Notes: generated by a model not told the origin, from the sequence alone. Shown: positions 16,341 to 26,179, counted from the first letter of the stretch. The stretch: 64,000 nt of DNA from Streptomyces sp. NRRL WC-3618 (GCF_001280005.1 NZ_LGDW01000348.1:68016-132015); one strand, 5' to 3'. A program made the numbers and translations.

Positions 16341-17587
16341 CCGCACCGACGAGCACGAACACGGGCGCAGCCACCGCCACCCGCACCTCCGCGGACCTCA
16401 TCCGCGCCGAGGAACCGGTCCTCGCGCACAACTACCACCCGCTGCCCGTGGTCGTGGCCCGCGCCGAGGGCGCCTGCGTCGAGGACGTCGAGGGCCGCCG
16501 CTATCTGGACATGCTGGCCGGCTACTCGGCCCTGAACTTCGGCCACCGCCACCCGGCGCTGATCGAGGCGGCGCACCGCCAGCTGGACCGCCTCACCCTC
16601 ACGTCCCGCGCCTTTCACAACGACCGGCTGGCCCAGTTCGCCACCTCCCTGGCCGAGTTGACGGGCCTGGACATGGTCCTGCCGATGAACACCGGCGCCG
16701 AGGCGGTCGAGAGCGCCGTCAAGGTGGCCCGCAAATGGGCGTACGACGTGAAGGGCGTCCCCGCCGACCGGGCGACGATCGTGGTCGCGGCGGACAACTT
16801 CCACGGCCGTACGACGACGATCGTCAGCTTCTCCACGGACGAGACGGCCAGGGCGGGATTCGGCCCGTTCACCCCGGGCTTCCGGATCGTGCCCTACAAC
16901 GACCTGGCGGCCCTGGAGGAGACGATCGACGAGACGACGGCCGCGGTCCTCCTGGAGCCCATCCAGGGCGAGGCGGGCGTCCTGATCCCCGACGACGGCT
17001 ATCTGACCGGCGTACGCGAACTGACCCGCCGCACGGGCTGCCTGTTCATCGCCGACGAGATCCAGTCGGGCCTGGGCCGCACCGGGCGCACGCTGGCGGT
17101 GGACCACGAGAACGTCGTGCCGGACATGCTGCTGCTCGGCAAGGCCCTGGGCGGCGGCATCGTGCCCGTGTCGGCGGTGGTCGCGCGCCGGGACGTCCTC
17201 GGGGTGCTGCGGCCGGGCGAACACGGCTCGACGTTCGGCGGCAACCCCCTGGCCGCGGCGGTCGGCCAGGCCGTGGTCGAGCTGCTGGAGACCGGCGAGT
17301 TCCAGCGCAGGGCGGCCGAATTGGGGGTCGTCCTGCGTGACGGTCTGACCGGGCTGGTCGGCAAGGGCGTCGTCGGCTTCCGGTCGCGGGGACTGTGGGC
17401 GGGGGTCGACGTCGACCCGGCCATCGGGACCGGACGGGAGATCAGTGAGCGGCTGATGCGGGAGGGCATCCTGGTCAAGGACACCCACGGGTCGACAATC
17501 CGGCTGGCGCCGCCGCTGACGGTCACCGGGGAGGAACTGACGACGGCTCTGGGCGCGCTGGAGCGGGTGCTGACGCGGGGGGCCTGA
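16337..17587 (+). CDS. rocD: Ornithine aminotransferase
   Basis: PLP-dependent enzyme moving the delta-amino group of ornithine to 2-oxoglutarate, giving glutamate semialdehyde. The 416-residue class III aminotransferase has MNTGAEAVESAVKVARKWAY, the FHGRTTTIVSFSTD loop, LEPIQGEAGV, FIADEIQSGLGRTG and the PLP-lysine region LLLGKALGGG. HGSTFGGNPLAAA closes the active site. ATG 16337 overlaps the upstream stop by 4 bases. It forms a two-gene operon with the DDAH-like enzyme, under a neighbouring AsnC-type regulator, and funnels arginine-derived nitrogen into glutamate and proline. A hairpin terminator follows. Confidence 0.92.
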   Translation: MTAPTSTNTGAATATRTSADLIRAEEPVLAHNYHPLPVVVARAEGACVEDVEGRRYLDMLAGYSALNFGHRHPALIEAAHRQLDRLTLTSRAFHNDRLAQFATSLAELTGLDMVLPMNTGAEAVESAVKVARKWAYDVKGVPADRATIVVAADNFHGRTTTIVSFSTDETARAGFGPFTPGFRIVPYNDLAALEETIDETTAAVLLEPIQGEAGVLIPDDGYLTGVRELTRRTGCLFIADEIQSGLGRTGRTLAVDHENVVPDMLLLGKALGGGIVPVSAVVARRDVLGVLRPGEHGSTFGGNPLAAAVGQAVVELLETGEFQRRAAELGVVLRDGLTGLVGKGVVGFRSRGLWAGVDVDPAIGTGREISERLMREGILVKDTHGSTIRLAPPLTVTGEELTTALGALERVLTRGA

Positions 17588-17592
17588 CGGCG

Positions 17593-17627
17593 GACGGCAC
17601 GGCGGATGCTCCGACCGCCGTGCCGTC
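17593..17627 (+). terminator. Hairpin terminator after rocD
   Basis: A 13-bp perfect stem (GACGGCACGGCGG with its complement at 17615-17627) around a 9-base loop starts 6 bases after the rocD stop. There is no strong T-run, as is usual in Streptomyces. Confidence 0.7.
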
Positions 17628-17722
17628 GCGGCTCAACGAGGTCTTTCCGGACGCACCCGAGCTGATCACCCCGTTACAGGTAACCGCCTCGACACATACA
17701 CTGACGTCCTGACGCGCACCCC

Positions 17723-17752
17723 GTTGACCTGCGTTGACCTGCATTGATCTGA
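17723..17752. repeat. Tandem 10-bp repeats before the acyltransferase gene
   Basis: GTTGACCTGC occurs twice in direct succession and is followed by a degenerate third unit ATTGATCTGA. The array ends at the GAGGAG ribosome site of the TTG-started gene at 17765. The 10-base period would place protein contacts on one helix face, so it may be a regulatory site, and each unit carries a TTGACC-like -35 element. Confidence 0.5.
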
Positions 17753-17764
17753 GGAGCGACCCCC

Positions 17765-18502
17765 TTGTTCTACTACGTACTCAAATACGTGCTGCTCGGG
17801 CCGCTGCTGAGACTGGTCTTCCGGCCTCGGATCGAGGGGCTCGAAAACGTCCCGTCGTCGGGCGCCGCGATCGTCGCCGGGAACCATCTGTCCTTCTCCG
17901 ACCACTTCCTGATGCCCGCGATCCTCAAACGGCGCATCACCTTTCTCGCGAAGGCCGAGTACTTCACGGGTCCTGGGATCAAGGGGCGGCTGACCGCGTT
18001 CTTCTTCCGCAGCGCCGGGCAGATTCCGGTGGACCGGTCCGGTAAGGAGGCGGGGCAGGCGGCGATCCGTGAAGGGCTCGGGGTGCTGAGCAAGGACGAG
18101 CTGCTCGGTATCTATCCGGAGGGCACCCGGTCGCACGACGGACGGCTCTACAAGGGCAAGGTCGGGGTCGCCGTCATGGCGCTCAGGGCCCAGGTGCCCG
18201 TCATCCCGTGCGCGATGATCGGCACCTTCGAGGCGCAGCCGCCGGGCAAGGTCATCCCGAACGTCCATCCCGTGGCCATCCGCTTCGGCAAGCCCCTCGA
18301 CTTCTCCCGCTACCTCGGGATGGAGGACGAGAAGGCGGTTCTGCGGGCCATCACGGACGAGATCATGTACGCCATCCTCAACCTCTCCGGGCAGGAGTAC
18401 GTCGACCAGTACGCGGCCGTCGCCAAGGCGGAGGAAGCCGCAGCGAAGAAGGCGGAGAAGGAGCAGCGGGCGCGCAAGTTCCCGCGTATGCCGCTCAGTT
18501 GA
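17765..18502 (+). CDS. 1-acyl-sn-glycerol-3-phosphate acyltransferase (PlsC family)
   Basis: Transfers an acyl chain to lysophosphatidate or a related glycerolipid at the membrane. The 245-residue protein has the acyltransferase HX4D motif (GNHLSFSDHF), the PVDRSG block and the IYPEGTRSHDGRL block. A hydrophobic N-terminus (YYVLKYVLLGPLLRLVF) would anchor it. The Lys/Glu/Ala-rich C-terminus is probably helical. The start is TTG 17765, set by GAGGAGCG 8 bases upstream. Streptomyces carry several PlsC paralogues, so the precise acceptor is open. Confidence 0.88.
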   Translation: MFYYVLKYVLLGPLLRLVFRPRIEGLENVPSSGAAIVAGNHLSFSDHFLMPAILKRRITFLAKAEYFTGPGIKGRLTAFFFRSAGQIPVDRSGKEAGQAAIREGLGVLSKDELLGIYPEGTRSHDGRLYKGKVGVAVMALRAQVPVIPCAMIGTFEAQPPGKVIPNVHPVAIRFGKPLDFSRYLGMEDEKAVLRAITDEIMYAILNLSGQEYVDQYAAVAKAEEAAAKKAEKEQRARKFPRMPLS

Positions 18503-18575
18503 GGCCGCCGACGCTCTTCACCACATCCGCGATCTGCTCGTGGCTAATCTCCTGCTGCCCTGGCGCTCTCAGCGG
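18495..18575 (-). other. Antisense protein-like tail, possible gene remnant
   Basis: On the minus strand this 27-codon open stretch ends in a natural stop and reads like a real C-terminus (EISHEQIADVVKSVGGLN). It overlaps the end of the acyltransferase gene and has no ATG or GTG upstream before a TAA at 18576-18578. It could be the tail of a lost gene or chance coding bias; I cannot name a family. Confidence 0.25.
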
Positions 18576-18588
18576 TTACGGTCGCTCC

Positions 18589-19611
18589 ATGAAACGAGCT
18601 GTGGTGATCGGAGCAACCGGGCAGATCGGACGGGTGGCCGTGGGGGCGCTCGCCAGGGACGGGTGGGAGGTGACCGCCGTCTCGCGGGGCGGCGGACGGG
18701 ACGGCGACTGGCCGGACGAGGTGCGGGTCGCGGCCGCCGACCGGGCTGACGACACGGCGCTCGGGGCGGTGGTCGGCGACGGGTGCGATGTCCTCGTGGA
18801 CATGGTGGCCTACGGGCCCGAGCACGCACGGCAGTTGGCCGGTCTCGCCGGCCGGGTCGGGTCGGCCGTGGTGATCTCCAGCCTGTCCGTGTACGAGGAC
18901 GACAAGGGCCGCAACTTCGACACGCAGGAGGAGCCCGACGGCTTCCCCGAGTACCCGGTGCCCATCACCGAGGAACAGCTCACGGTCCGGCCGGGCGAGA
19001 GCTCGTACAGCACCCGGAAAGCGGGCCTGGAGCGCGAACTCCTCGCCCTCGGCGACCAGTTGCCGGCCACGCTGCTGCGGGCGGGCGCGATCCACGGGCC
19101 GTACTGCCGTAGTCCGCGCGAGCTGTACTTCGTCAAACGCAACCTGGACGGGCGGCGCCGGCGCGTCCTCGCCTACGGCGGCGGGAGCCGTTTCCATCCG
19201 GCGAGCGTCCACAACATCGCCGAGCTGATCCGGCTGGCCGCCGCGCGTCCGGGTGCCCGGGCCCTGAACGCCGTCGATCCCGAGGCGCCGACGGTGGCGG
19301 AGATCGCCGGGGCGATCGACTCCGTGATGGGGGTCGAGGTGGAGACCGTTCTGGTGGACGGTCCGCCGCCGGTGCCCACCGTGGGCGACACCCCGTGGTC
19401 GACGCCGGTGCCCGTGGTGTGCGACATGTCCGCCGCCGAACGGGAGTTGGGCTACCGGCCCGTCGTCACGTACGCCCAGAGCCTGCCGGAGACCGTCGCC
19501 TGGATCGAGGGGCAGTTGGCCGGGCGGGACTGGCGGGAGGCGTATCCCAAGATGTACGAGACGTACGGCGATCTCTTCGACTACGCGGCGGAGGACGCCT
19601 GGTCGGCGTGA
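18589..19611 (+). CDS. NAD-dependent epimerase/dehydratase-like protein
   Basis: Extended short-chain dehydrogenase-like protein of 340 residues. The Rossmann start is KRAVVIGATGQIGRVAVGAL. DADRADD-like and VVISSLSVYED segments follow. The catalytic Tyr/Lys appears as SYSTRKAGLE (YxxxK). A sugar-nucleotide or isoprenoid-type substrate is possible, but none can be assigned. ATG 18589 is preceded by TACGGT ending 6 bases upstream and no ribosome site, so the transcript is probably leaderless; the long open frame from 18208 is an antisense-like shadow. A strong terminator follows at 19629. Confidence 0.82.
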   Translation: MKRAVVIGATGQIGRVAVGALARDGWEVTAVSRGGGRDGDWPDEVRVAAADRADDTALGAVVGDGCDVLVDMVAYGPEHARQLAGLAGRVGSAVVISSLSVYEDDKGRNFDTQEEPDGFPEYPVPITEEQLTVRPGESSYSTRKAGLERELLALGDQLPATLLRAGAIHGPYCRSPRELYFVKRNLDGRRRRVLAYGGGSRFHPASVHNIAELIRLAAARPGARALNAVDPEAPTVAEIAGAIDSVMGVEVETVLVDGPPPVPTVGDTPWSTPVPVVCDMSAAERELGYRPVVTYAQSLPETVAWIEGQLAGRDWREAYPKMYETYGDLFDYAAEDAWSA

Positions 19612-19628
19612 CAGGAGGCGCGTGACGG

Positions 19629-19666
19629 GTGTGGGGCGGCCGGAAGAATCTCCGGCCGCCCCACAC
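19629..19666. terminator. Bidirectional terminator
   Basis: Perfect 15-bp stem (GTGTGGGGCGGCCGG) with an 8-base loop between the converging epimerase and Tap genes. Both genes end within 30 bases of it. Confidence 0.85.
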
Positions 19667-19695
19667 CTCGTACGACTGACTGCTGCAACTGGCTG

Positions 19696-21291
19696 CTACG
19701 GCTTGGGGGTGGCGTGCGGGGTGCAGGTCACGTCCGCCGCGTCCACCTTGCCGGTGAGCAGGTAGGTGTCGACCCGCGCGTTGATGCACGGGTTGACAAG
19801 CCCGGTCACGCCGTGGGAGCCCGCGTCCTTCTCCGTGATCAGGCGGGAGCCCTTGAAGCGCTTGTGCAGTTCGACGCCGCCGTCGTACGGGGTGGCCGCG
19901 TCACGCGTGGACTGCACGATCAGCACGGGCGGCAGGCCCTTGCCGGACTTCACGTTCACTGGCGTCTGCTGCTTGACCGGCCAGGTCGCGCACGGCAGGT
20001 TCAGCCAGGCGTTGGCCCAGGTCATGAACGGGTAGTCCTTGTGCAGCCGGGTGTTGTCGCGGTCCCACTTCTTCCAGCTGGTGGGCCACTTGACGTCGGT
20101 GCACTCGACGGCCGTGTAGACGGCGGTGCTGTTCTCGGAGGCCACGTTGCCCGCGGTGTCCGTGAGGTCGGGGGCCGCCGCGTCGACGAGCGCCTTGGTG
20201 TCCCCGGCGACGTACTTGCTGAACACGGTGGCGACCGGGATCCACGACGAGTCGTAGTACGGGGCGCTCTGGAAGAAGGAGATCAGCTCGGCCGGTCCGA
20301 CCAGCCCGCCGATCGGGGCCTTCTTCGCGGTGGCCCGCAACTCCAGCCACTTCGCCTGTACTTGGGCCCGGGTGGTACCCAGGTGGAAGACGGCGTCGTT
20401 CTTCGCGATCCAGTCCTGCCAGTCGTTCCAGCGCGTCTCGAAGGCGACGTCCTGGTCGAGGTTGGCCTCGTACCAGACCTTCTCGCGGGACGGGTTGACC
20501 ACACTGTCCGCGATCATCCGGCGGACGTGCCCCGGGTACATCGTCCCGTAGACGGCCGCGATGTACGTCCCGTACGACACACCGAGGAAGTTGAGCTTCT
20601 TCTCCCCCAGCGCGGCACGGATGACGTCCAGGTCGCGCACCGTGTTCGGCGTGGTCATGTACCGGAGCATCTCGCCGCTGCGCTCGTAGCAGCCCTCCGC
20701 GTACTCACGGGCCAGCGTGCGCTGGGCGCGCTTGTCCGCCTCCGAGTCCGGCACCGGGTCCAGCTTGGGCGCCTTCACGAACTCCTGCGGGTCGACACAG
20801 GAGATGGGCGCCGAGTGGCCGACTCCGCGCGGGTCGAAGCCCACGAAGTCGTACGCCTTCGACACGTTGGTCCACAGCGGGTTGTTCGTCGTGACCCGGC
20901 GCGGGAAGCGCAGTCCGGAGGCGCCCGGCCCACCCGGGTTGTAGACGAGCGCGCCCTGCCGGTCCTTCTTCGTCCCCGTGTTGCCGATGTGGTCGACGGC
21001 GAGCTTGATCTGCTTGCCGTACGGCTTCGCGTAGTCGAGCGGCACCGTGACCCAGCCGCACTGGATCGGCTTCTCCAGGCCCCAGTCGGCCGCGCAGTCC
21101 TGCCAGTCGATTCCGGCCTTCGCGGCTCGTGCGGCGGCGATGGTCGCGCCGCGCGTCTCACGGTCCTGGCCATGGCGGGCGTCCGCGCTGGCCGAGGGCG
21201 CCGCGACGGCGCCGGCTATCAGAGTCGCCGTGATGAGCGCTCCGGCGGAACCGAGCGCCGCGGCTCGTTTCGTCGCCTGCGTGCCTCTCAA
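19696..21291 (-). CDS. Secreted alpha/beta-hydrolase peptidase, Tap type
   Basis: Tripeptidyl-aminopeptidase-like secreted hydrolase of 531 residues. An N-terminal export signal (basic KRAAALGSAGALITATLIAGAVAA, cleaved near ASA) is followed by the alpha/beta-hydrolase core, with VYNPGGPGASG (oxyanion region), nucleophile elbow GVSYGTY, the acid in STRDAATPYDGG, and His in DAGSHGVTG inside the Tap-type C-terminal domain. Several Cys could form disulfides outside the cell. It converges on the epimerase gene through a shared terminator. It likely trims peptides from secreted proteins or nutrient protein. Another exopeptidase specificity is possible. Confidence 0.9.
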   Translation of the reverse strand: MRGTQATKRAAALGSAGALITATLIAGAVAAPSASADARHGQDRETRGATIAAARAAKAGIDWQDCAADWGLEKPIQCGWVTVPLDYAKPYGKQIKLAVDHIGNTGTKKDRQGALVYNPGGPGASGLRFPRRVTTNNPLWTNVSKAYDFVGFDPRGVGHSAPISCVDPQEFVKAPKLDPVPDSEADKRAQRTLAREYAEGCYERSGEMLRYMTTPNTVRDLDVIRAALGEKKLNFLGVSYGTYIAAVYGTMYPGHVRRMIADSVVNPSREKVWYEANLDQDVAFETRWNDWQDWIAKNDAVFHLGTTRAQVQAKWLELRATAKKAPIGGLVGPAELISFFQSAPYYDSSWIPVATVFSKYVAGDTKALVDAAAPDLTDTAGNVASENSTAVYTAVECTDVKWPTSWKKWDRDNTRLHKDYPFMTWANAWLNLPCATWPVKQQTPVNVKSGKGLPPVLIVQSTRDAATPYDGGVELHKRFKGSRLITEKDAGSHGVTGLVNPCINARVDTYLLTGKVDAADVTCTPHATPKP

Positions 21292-21479
21292 GTGAGACCT
21301 CCCCGTACATAGTTGGTGTCGGTCGGTGACGGGGATCGATCCTTGCCGCTGCGCGGGACCCGTGAACAGGGGGAGACGGCGTTCTTTACCAATCCGATAA
21401 ACGGTGAACAGGGTTTCGCTCAGCGGACATTGGGTGCGGTGTGGGGATTTGCCCGCTGATCGGCGGGCGGCCCCGTCGA

Positions 21480-22246
21480 TCAGCCGCCGCGGGCCGGTTC
21501 CAGGATCGCCAAGGCCTCGTCCAATACCCTGCGCAGCCCCAGCGCGTCCGGCGCGACCGCGGTCACCAGTGCGGCGGGTCCGGCGAGCGGAACGAGCGCG
21601 GCGCCCTCCCCCAGCATCCGAGCCTCGACCGGCGCGTCCACGAACTCCGGCCGTACGACGATGAGTTGACCGAGCGCGCGATGCCCCGCCAGCACGGCCG
21701 GCCCGTCCCAGCCGCCCGGCGCCCCGGGTCCGCAGGCCAGCTCCTGGTCGAGGACGACCCGTCCCCCGACCCGCACCGTGAGACGGCTGCCGAGCCGCCC
21801 CGGGTCCTCACCGGAGCGACCGAGCACCTGCTCCTCACGGAACACGAACCGGGCGTCCGGCGCGAGATCGACACGGGTGCCGACATACAGCTCGCTGCCC
21901 TGGGCGCAGATCAACTGCTCCGGCAGCCAGCGGAGTTCGCCGCCGTCCGCGACAGCGATCCGTACGTCGTAGCGGGCCTCGCCCTTCGCCTGGCCCGGCA
22001 GTGCGATGGTGGCCGCGGCCGACGCGAGATGCAGTCGGGCGCCCTCCCCCACCTCCGCCTCCACAGCGAGGTGGTCGCCGCCGAGCGGCCCGCTCATGGC
22101 GCCGACCAGCATGACGCGGGCCTCGTCGCCGTGCGCCCGGATGCGGCGCAGCGCCAGCGGTCCGTCTCCGTCGAGCACCGGCAGGGCGGTGCCGCCCCGG
22201 CCGTCCGCCCGGGCGACGATCCGCGCGGTGGCCCGTACGCCGACGG

Positions 22247-22250
<4 letters not shown>
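21480..22250 (-). CDS. ureD: Urease accessory protein UreD
   Basis: UreD/UreH chaperone of 256 residues that, with UreF and UreG, loads nickel into apo-urease. Family features include [33 protein letters not shown] and the [14 protein letters not shown] region. It is the last gene of the urease operon; ATG 22250 overlaps the ureG stop by 4 bases, which sets the start and implies translational coupling. The sequence is more divergent than UreC or UreG, as is usual for UreD. Confidence 0.9.
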
Positions 22251-22927
<677 letters not shown>

Positions 22928-22972
22928 GGATACGACTCCGGTTCTGTTCTCTGTCACTACTGCTGCTGCGTG

Positions 22973-23127
22973 CCGTCCTCGGGGGCGCTGCCCCCGAACC
23001 CCCGCTCCTCAAACGCCGGAGGGGCTGAAATACCAGCGCCGGCCGGCACCTCCAGCCCGTCCGGCGTTTGAGGACGAGGCCCCTTCAGGGCCGAACGGGG
23101 GTTCGGGGGCAGCGCCCCCGAGGACGG
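22973..23127. repeat. Large nested inverted repeat (family B) between ureF and ureG
   Basis: A 32-bp outer arm (22973-23004, containing CTCGGGGGCGCTGCCCCCGA) pairs perfectly with 23096-23127. Inside it a 15-bp arm, TCCTCAAACGCCGGA (23006-23020), pairs perfectly with 23060-23074. I recognise the inner core from memory as a common Streptomyces intergenic repeat. It sits within the urease operon, so the mRNA would carry a long hairpin that may terminate, stabilise or process the transcript ahead of ureG-ureD. Confidence 0.9.
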
Positions 23128-23143
23128 GCGAAGAAACGCGCCC

Positions 23144-23809
23144 CTAGGACGCGAACAATCGCACCGCCCACCCCGCATGCGCCTCCGCCCCCACCTCCAG
23201 CATCGGCGCCGCAGCCGCGGGCAACGCGTCCACTTCCCCCACGGCCGCCGCCTCCACCGCCCGGTCCACCACCCGGTCCAGCTCCGGCGCCAACCGCGCC
23301 AACACCCCACTCGCATCGAACGGATCAAGGCTCAGCAACCGAACCGTCGCCGTCGCGGGCCCGCTGACGCACTCGTACACGGAGCAGTACGCCGCGTCCT
23401 GTGGCCCCAGCCCCGCCGCCCGCGCCGCGAGCCCCAGGACCACCGGCTGATGCGCGCCCTTGGGGAACTCCCGTGCCAGCGCGTCGAGTTCCGCCGACGG
23501 CCAGGTAGCCCGTGCCGCCCTCATCAACTGCCGCCCCAGCTTCCGCGCGGCGACGCGCAACGCCGGGGACGGAGTGCGCGCGTCCGCCGCGCCGTCGAGC
23601 GCCACCGGATCGACACCACTGGCCGCGGCGGCGGCCAGGGCCGCCGACACGAGCCCCGTCGTGTGCAGCCGCCCCCGGCAGAACTCCTCCAGGCTCGCGG
23701 CCCCCGTGATACGCCCCGCCTTGACGGCGGCCTCGGCCCCGCCGGAGTGCGCGTGCCCTCCGGCGGGGAACCGGCCGTCGGCCAGGACGAGCAGCGCTGC
23801 CCTGCTCAT
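23144..23809 (-). CDS. ureF: Urease accessory protein UreF
   Basis: UreF of 221 residues, an all-helical protein that joins UreD and UreG in the nickel-loading complex. Recognisable parts are the start LLVLADGRFPAGGHAHSGG, LEEFCRGRLHT, GAHQPVVLGL and the YCSVYECVSG region. It lies 28 bp after ureC in the same direction. Downstream the operon is interrupted by a long inverted repeat before ureG, so ureG and ureD may be expressed at a different level. Confidence 0.92.
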   Translation of the reverse strand: MSRAALLVLADGRFPAGGHAHSGGAEAAVKAGRITGAASLEEFCRGRLHTTGLVSAALAAAAASGVDPVALDGAADARTPSPALRVAARKLGRQLMRAARATWPSAELDALAREFPKGAHQPVVLGLAARAAGLGPQDAAYCSVYECVSGPATATVRLLSLDPFDASGVLARLAPELDRVVDRAVEAAAVGEVDALPAAAAPMLEVGAEAHAGWAVRLFAS

Positions 23810-23837
23810 CAGGCCCTCCCCTTGACGAACGTGCCCA

Positions 23838-25559
23838 TCAGAAGAGGAAGTACCGCTGGGCCATGGGCAGTTCGGCGGCCGGAGTGGCCTCGACCAGCTC
23901 CCCGTCGATGTGCACGGCGAAGCTGTCGGGGTTGATCCGTACGTCCGGACGCGCGTCGTTCTCCCGCATGTCGGCCTTGGTCACCGCGCGGGTCGACTCG
24001 ATCGCGACGAACCGCTTGCCCAGCTGGAGCCGCTCCGGCAGCCCGTCGTCGATCGCCAGCTGCGAGACGAAGTTGAACGAGTTCGAGGCCGGTGCCCGTC
24101 CGATCGCCCCGAACATCGGCCGGGGCAGGATCGGCTGCGGAGTCGGGATCGAGGCGTTCGCGTCGCCCATCTGCGCGTACGCGATCTGTCCGCCCTTGAT
24201 GACGAGATGCGGCTTCACCCCGAAGAACGCGGGCTCCCAGAGGACCAGGTCGGCGAGCTTGCCCGTCTCCACGGAGCCGATCTCCCGCGCGAGGCCCTGC
24301 GCGAGGGCCGGGTTGATCGTGTACTTGGCGACATAGCGACGTACACGGTGGTTGTCGGCACTGCCGTCGCCCGGCAGGGCTCCCCGGCGCCGCTTCATCA
24401 CGTGGGCGGTCTGCCAGGTCCGCATGATGACCTCGCCCACCCGCCCCATGGCCTGGGCGTCGGACGAGATGATGGAGATCGCGCCCAGGTCGTGAAGGAT
24501 GTCCTCCGCGCCGATCGTCGACGGCCGGATGCGTGACTCGGCGAACGCCAGGTCCTCCGGCACCGCCGCGTTCAGGTGGTGGCAGACCATCAGCATGTCG
24601 AGGTGTTCCTCGGCGGTGTTGACGGTGTACGGCCGCGTCGGATTCGTCGAGCTCGGCAGGACGTGCGGCTCGGAGACCACGGACATGATGTCCGGCGCGT
24701 GCCCGCCGCCCGCACCCTCGGTGTGGTACGCGTGGATGCCCCGGCCCGCGATGGCCGCGAGCGTGTCGGCCACGAATCCGGCCTCGTTGAGGGTGTCCGT
24801 GTGGATGGCGACCTGGATGCCCGTGCGGTCGGCGACGGTGAGGGCCGCGTCGATGGCGGCCGGGGTCGAGCCCCAGTCCTCGTGGATCTTCAGGCCGAGG
24901 GCGCCGCCGCGGATCTGGGAGAGCATCGCGTCGTGCGAGACGGTGTTGCCCTTGCCGAGCAGGCCGAAGTTGAGGGGGTACTGCTCCATCGCCTCCAGCA
25001 TCCGGGCGAGATGCCAGGGCCCCGGGGTCACCGTCGTCGCCTTCGAGCCCTCGGCCGGTCCCGTGCCGCCTCCGACGAGGGTCGTGATGCCCGAGGCGAG
25101 CGCCTCGTCGGCGATCTGCGGGCAGATCAGATGGACGTGCGCGTCGATGGCGCCCGCCGTCACGATCCGGCCGTTGCCGGCGATGATCTCGGTCTCGGGA
25201 CCGATGACCAGGTCGGGATGGATCCCGTCCATCGTGTCGGGGTTGCCCGCCTTGCCGATACCGGTGATCCGGCCGTCGCGGATGCCGATGTCGGCCTTGA
25301 CGATCCCCCAGTGGTCGACGATCACCGCCCCCGTGATGACCGTGTCCGGGGTGCCGTCCGCGCGCGTGGCGCGCGCCTGGCCCATGGACTCGCGGATGAC
25401 CTTGCCCCCGCCGAACACCGCCTCGTCACCGGCGAGACCCGGACCGCCGGAACGATCCTCCTCGATCTCGATCAGCAGGTCGGTGTCGGCGAGCCGGATG
25501 CGGTCGCCGGTGGTGGGGCCGAACAGGTCGGCGTACGCGGCACGCGAGATCTCAGGCAT
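23838..25559 (-). CDS. ureC: Urease alpha (catalytic) subunit UreC
   Basis: Catalytic subunit of nickel urease (urea to ammonia and carbamate), 573 residues, the standard length. Visible active-site parts are HVHLICP (nickel His pair), the carbamylated Lys in GLKIHEDWG, the AIHTDTLNE region and [13 protein letters not shown] with the flap His. It ends in MAQRYFLF, typical of UreC. ATG 25559 ([19 protein letters not shown]) overlaps the ureB stop by 8 bases; a further in-frame Met 9 bases upstream is less likely. It acts as a (UreABC)3 complex in the cytosol. Confidence 0.97.
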   Translation of the reverse strand: MPEISRAAYADLFGPTTGDRIRLADTDLLIEIEEDRSGGPGLAGDEAVFGGGKVIRESMGQARATRADGTPDTVITGAVIVDHWGIVKADIGIRDGRITGIGKAGNPDTMDGIHPDLVIGPETEIIAGNGRIVTAGAIDAHVHLICPQIADEALASGITTLVGGGTGPAEGSKATTVTPGPWHLARMLEAMEQYPLNFGLLGKGNTVSHDAMLSQIRGGALGLKIHEDWGSTPAAIDAALTVADRTGIQVAIHTDTLNEAGFVADTLAAIAGRGIHAYHTEGAGGGHAPDIMSVVSEPHVLPSSTNPTRPYTVNTAEEHLDMLMVCHHLNAAVPEDLAFAESRIRPSTIGAEDILHDLGAISIISSDAQAMGRVGEVIMRTWQTAHVMKRRRGALPGDGSADNHRVRRYVAKYTINPALAQGLAREIGSVETGKLADLVLWEPAFFGVKPHLVIKGGQIAYAQMGDANASIPTPQPILPRPMFGAIGRAPASNSFNFVSQLAIDDGLPERLQLGKRFVAIESTRAVTKADMRENDARPDVRINPDSFAVHIDGELVEATPAAELPMAQRYFLF

Positions 25560-25863
25560 CGAGGGCACCTCCGGTCTCCCCGCGCAGTCCGGGCACGATG
25601 CGCGCGCCGGCGAGCGGAACGAGTTGTACGTCGACGGGGATCCCGGGTTCGAAGCGCACGGCGGTACCGGCGGCGATGTTCAGCCGCTTGCCACGCGCAG
25701 CCGCGCGGTCGAACTCCAGGCCGGGATTGGCCTCGGCGAAGTGGTAGTGGGAGCCGACCTGGACGGGCCGGTCGGCGGCGTTCAGCACGGTCATCGACGT
25801 GACCTCGCGGCCCTCGTTGTATGCAACGGGTCCGTCGGCGAACAGGATCTCTCCGGGAATCAC
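25552..25863 (-). CDS. ureB: Urease beta subunit UreB
   Basis: Structural beta subunit, 103 residues, normal for bacterial three-subunit ureases. It starts [20 protein letters not shown] and includes [27 protein letters not shown] sequence (motif GSHYHFAE) and [15 protein letters not shown]. It follows ureA by 13 bp and overlaps ureC by 8 bases, so the three structural genes are tightly coupled. Confidence 0.96.
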   Translation of the reverse strand: MIPGEILFADGPVAYNEGREVTSMTVLNAADRPVQVGSHYHFAEANPGLEFDRAAARGKRLNIAAGTAVRFEPGIPVDVQLVPLAGARIVPGLRGETGGALDA

Positions 25864-25876
25864 GGCAGCCCGCCCC

Positions 25877-26179
25877 TCAGACGATCGGGTCGTGGACGGT
25901 GACGAGCTTGGTGCCGTCCGGGAAGGTCGCCTCGACCTGGACGTCGTGGATCATCTCGGGGATGCCCTCCATGACGTCTTCCCTGGTCAGCAGCGTGCGC
26001 CCGGAGGACATCAGCTCGGCGACCGTACGGCCGTCACGGGCGCCCTCAAGGATGTGCGAGGTGATCAGCGCGACCGCCTCGGGATGGTTCAGCCGGAGCC
26101 CACGGGCCCGGCGCTTCTCGGCCACGTCCGCCGCCACATGGATCAGCAGCCTCTCCTGCTCGTGCGGGGTCAGTTGCAC
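25877..26179 (-). CDS. ureA: Urease gamma subunit UreA
   Basis: Gamma subunit, 100 residues ([19 protein letters not shown] start, [38 protein letters not shown] end). I chose GTG 26179 because AGGTGGG lies 7 bases upstream and the length then equals the family's 100 residues. ATG 26194 gives five extra residues and is possible. It is the first gene of ureA-B-C-F-G-D. The promoter should be in 26180-26290, shared with the divergent side of the TetR gene's 3' end; I saw no clear operator there. Confidence 0.95.
   Translation of the reverse strand: MQLTPHEQERLLIHVAADVAEKRRARGLRLNHPEAVALITSHILEGARDGRTVAELMSSGRTLLTREDVMEGIPEMIHDVQVEATFPDGTKLVTVHDPIV

Noticed and set aside
18208..18588. Upstream extension of the epimerase frame
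   Set aside because: It overlaps the acyltransferase gene and is Arg/Gly-rich shadow; the Rossmann motif begins at 18589.
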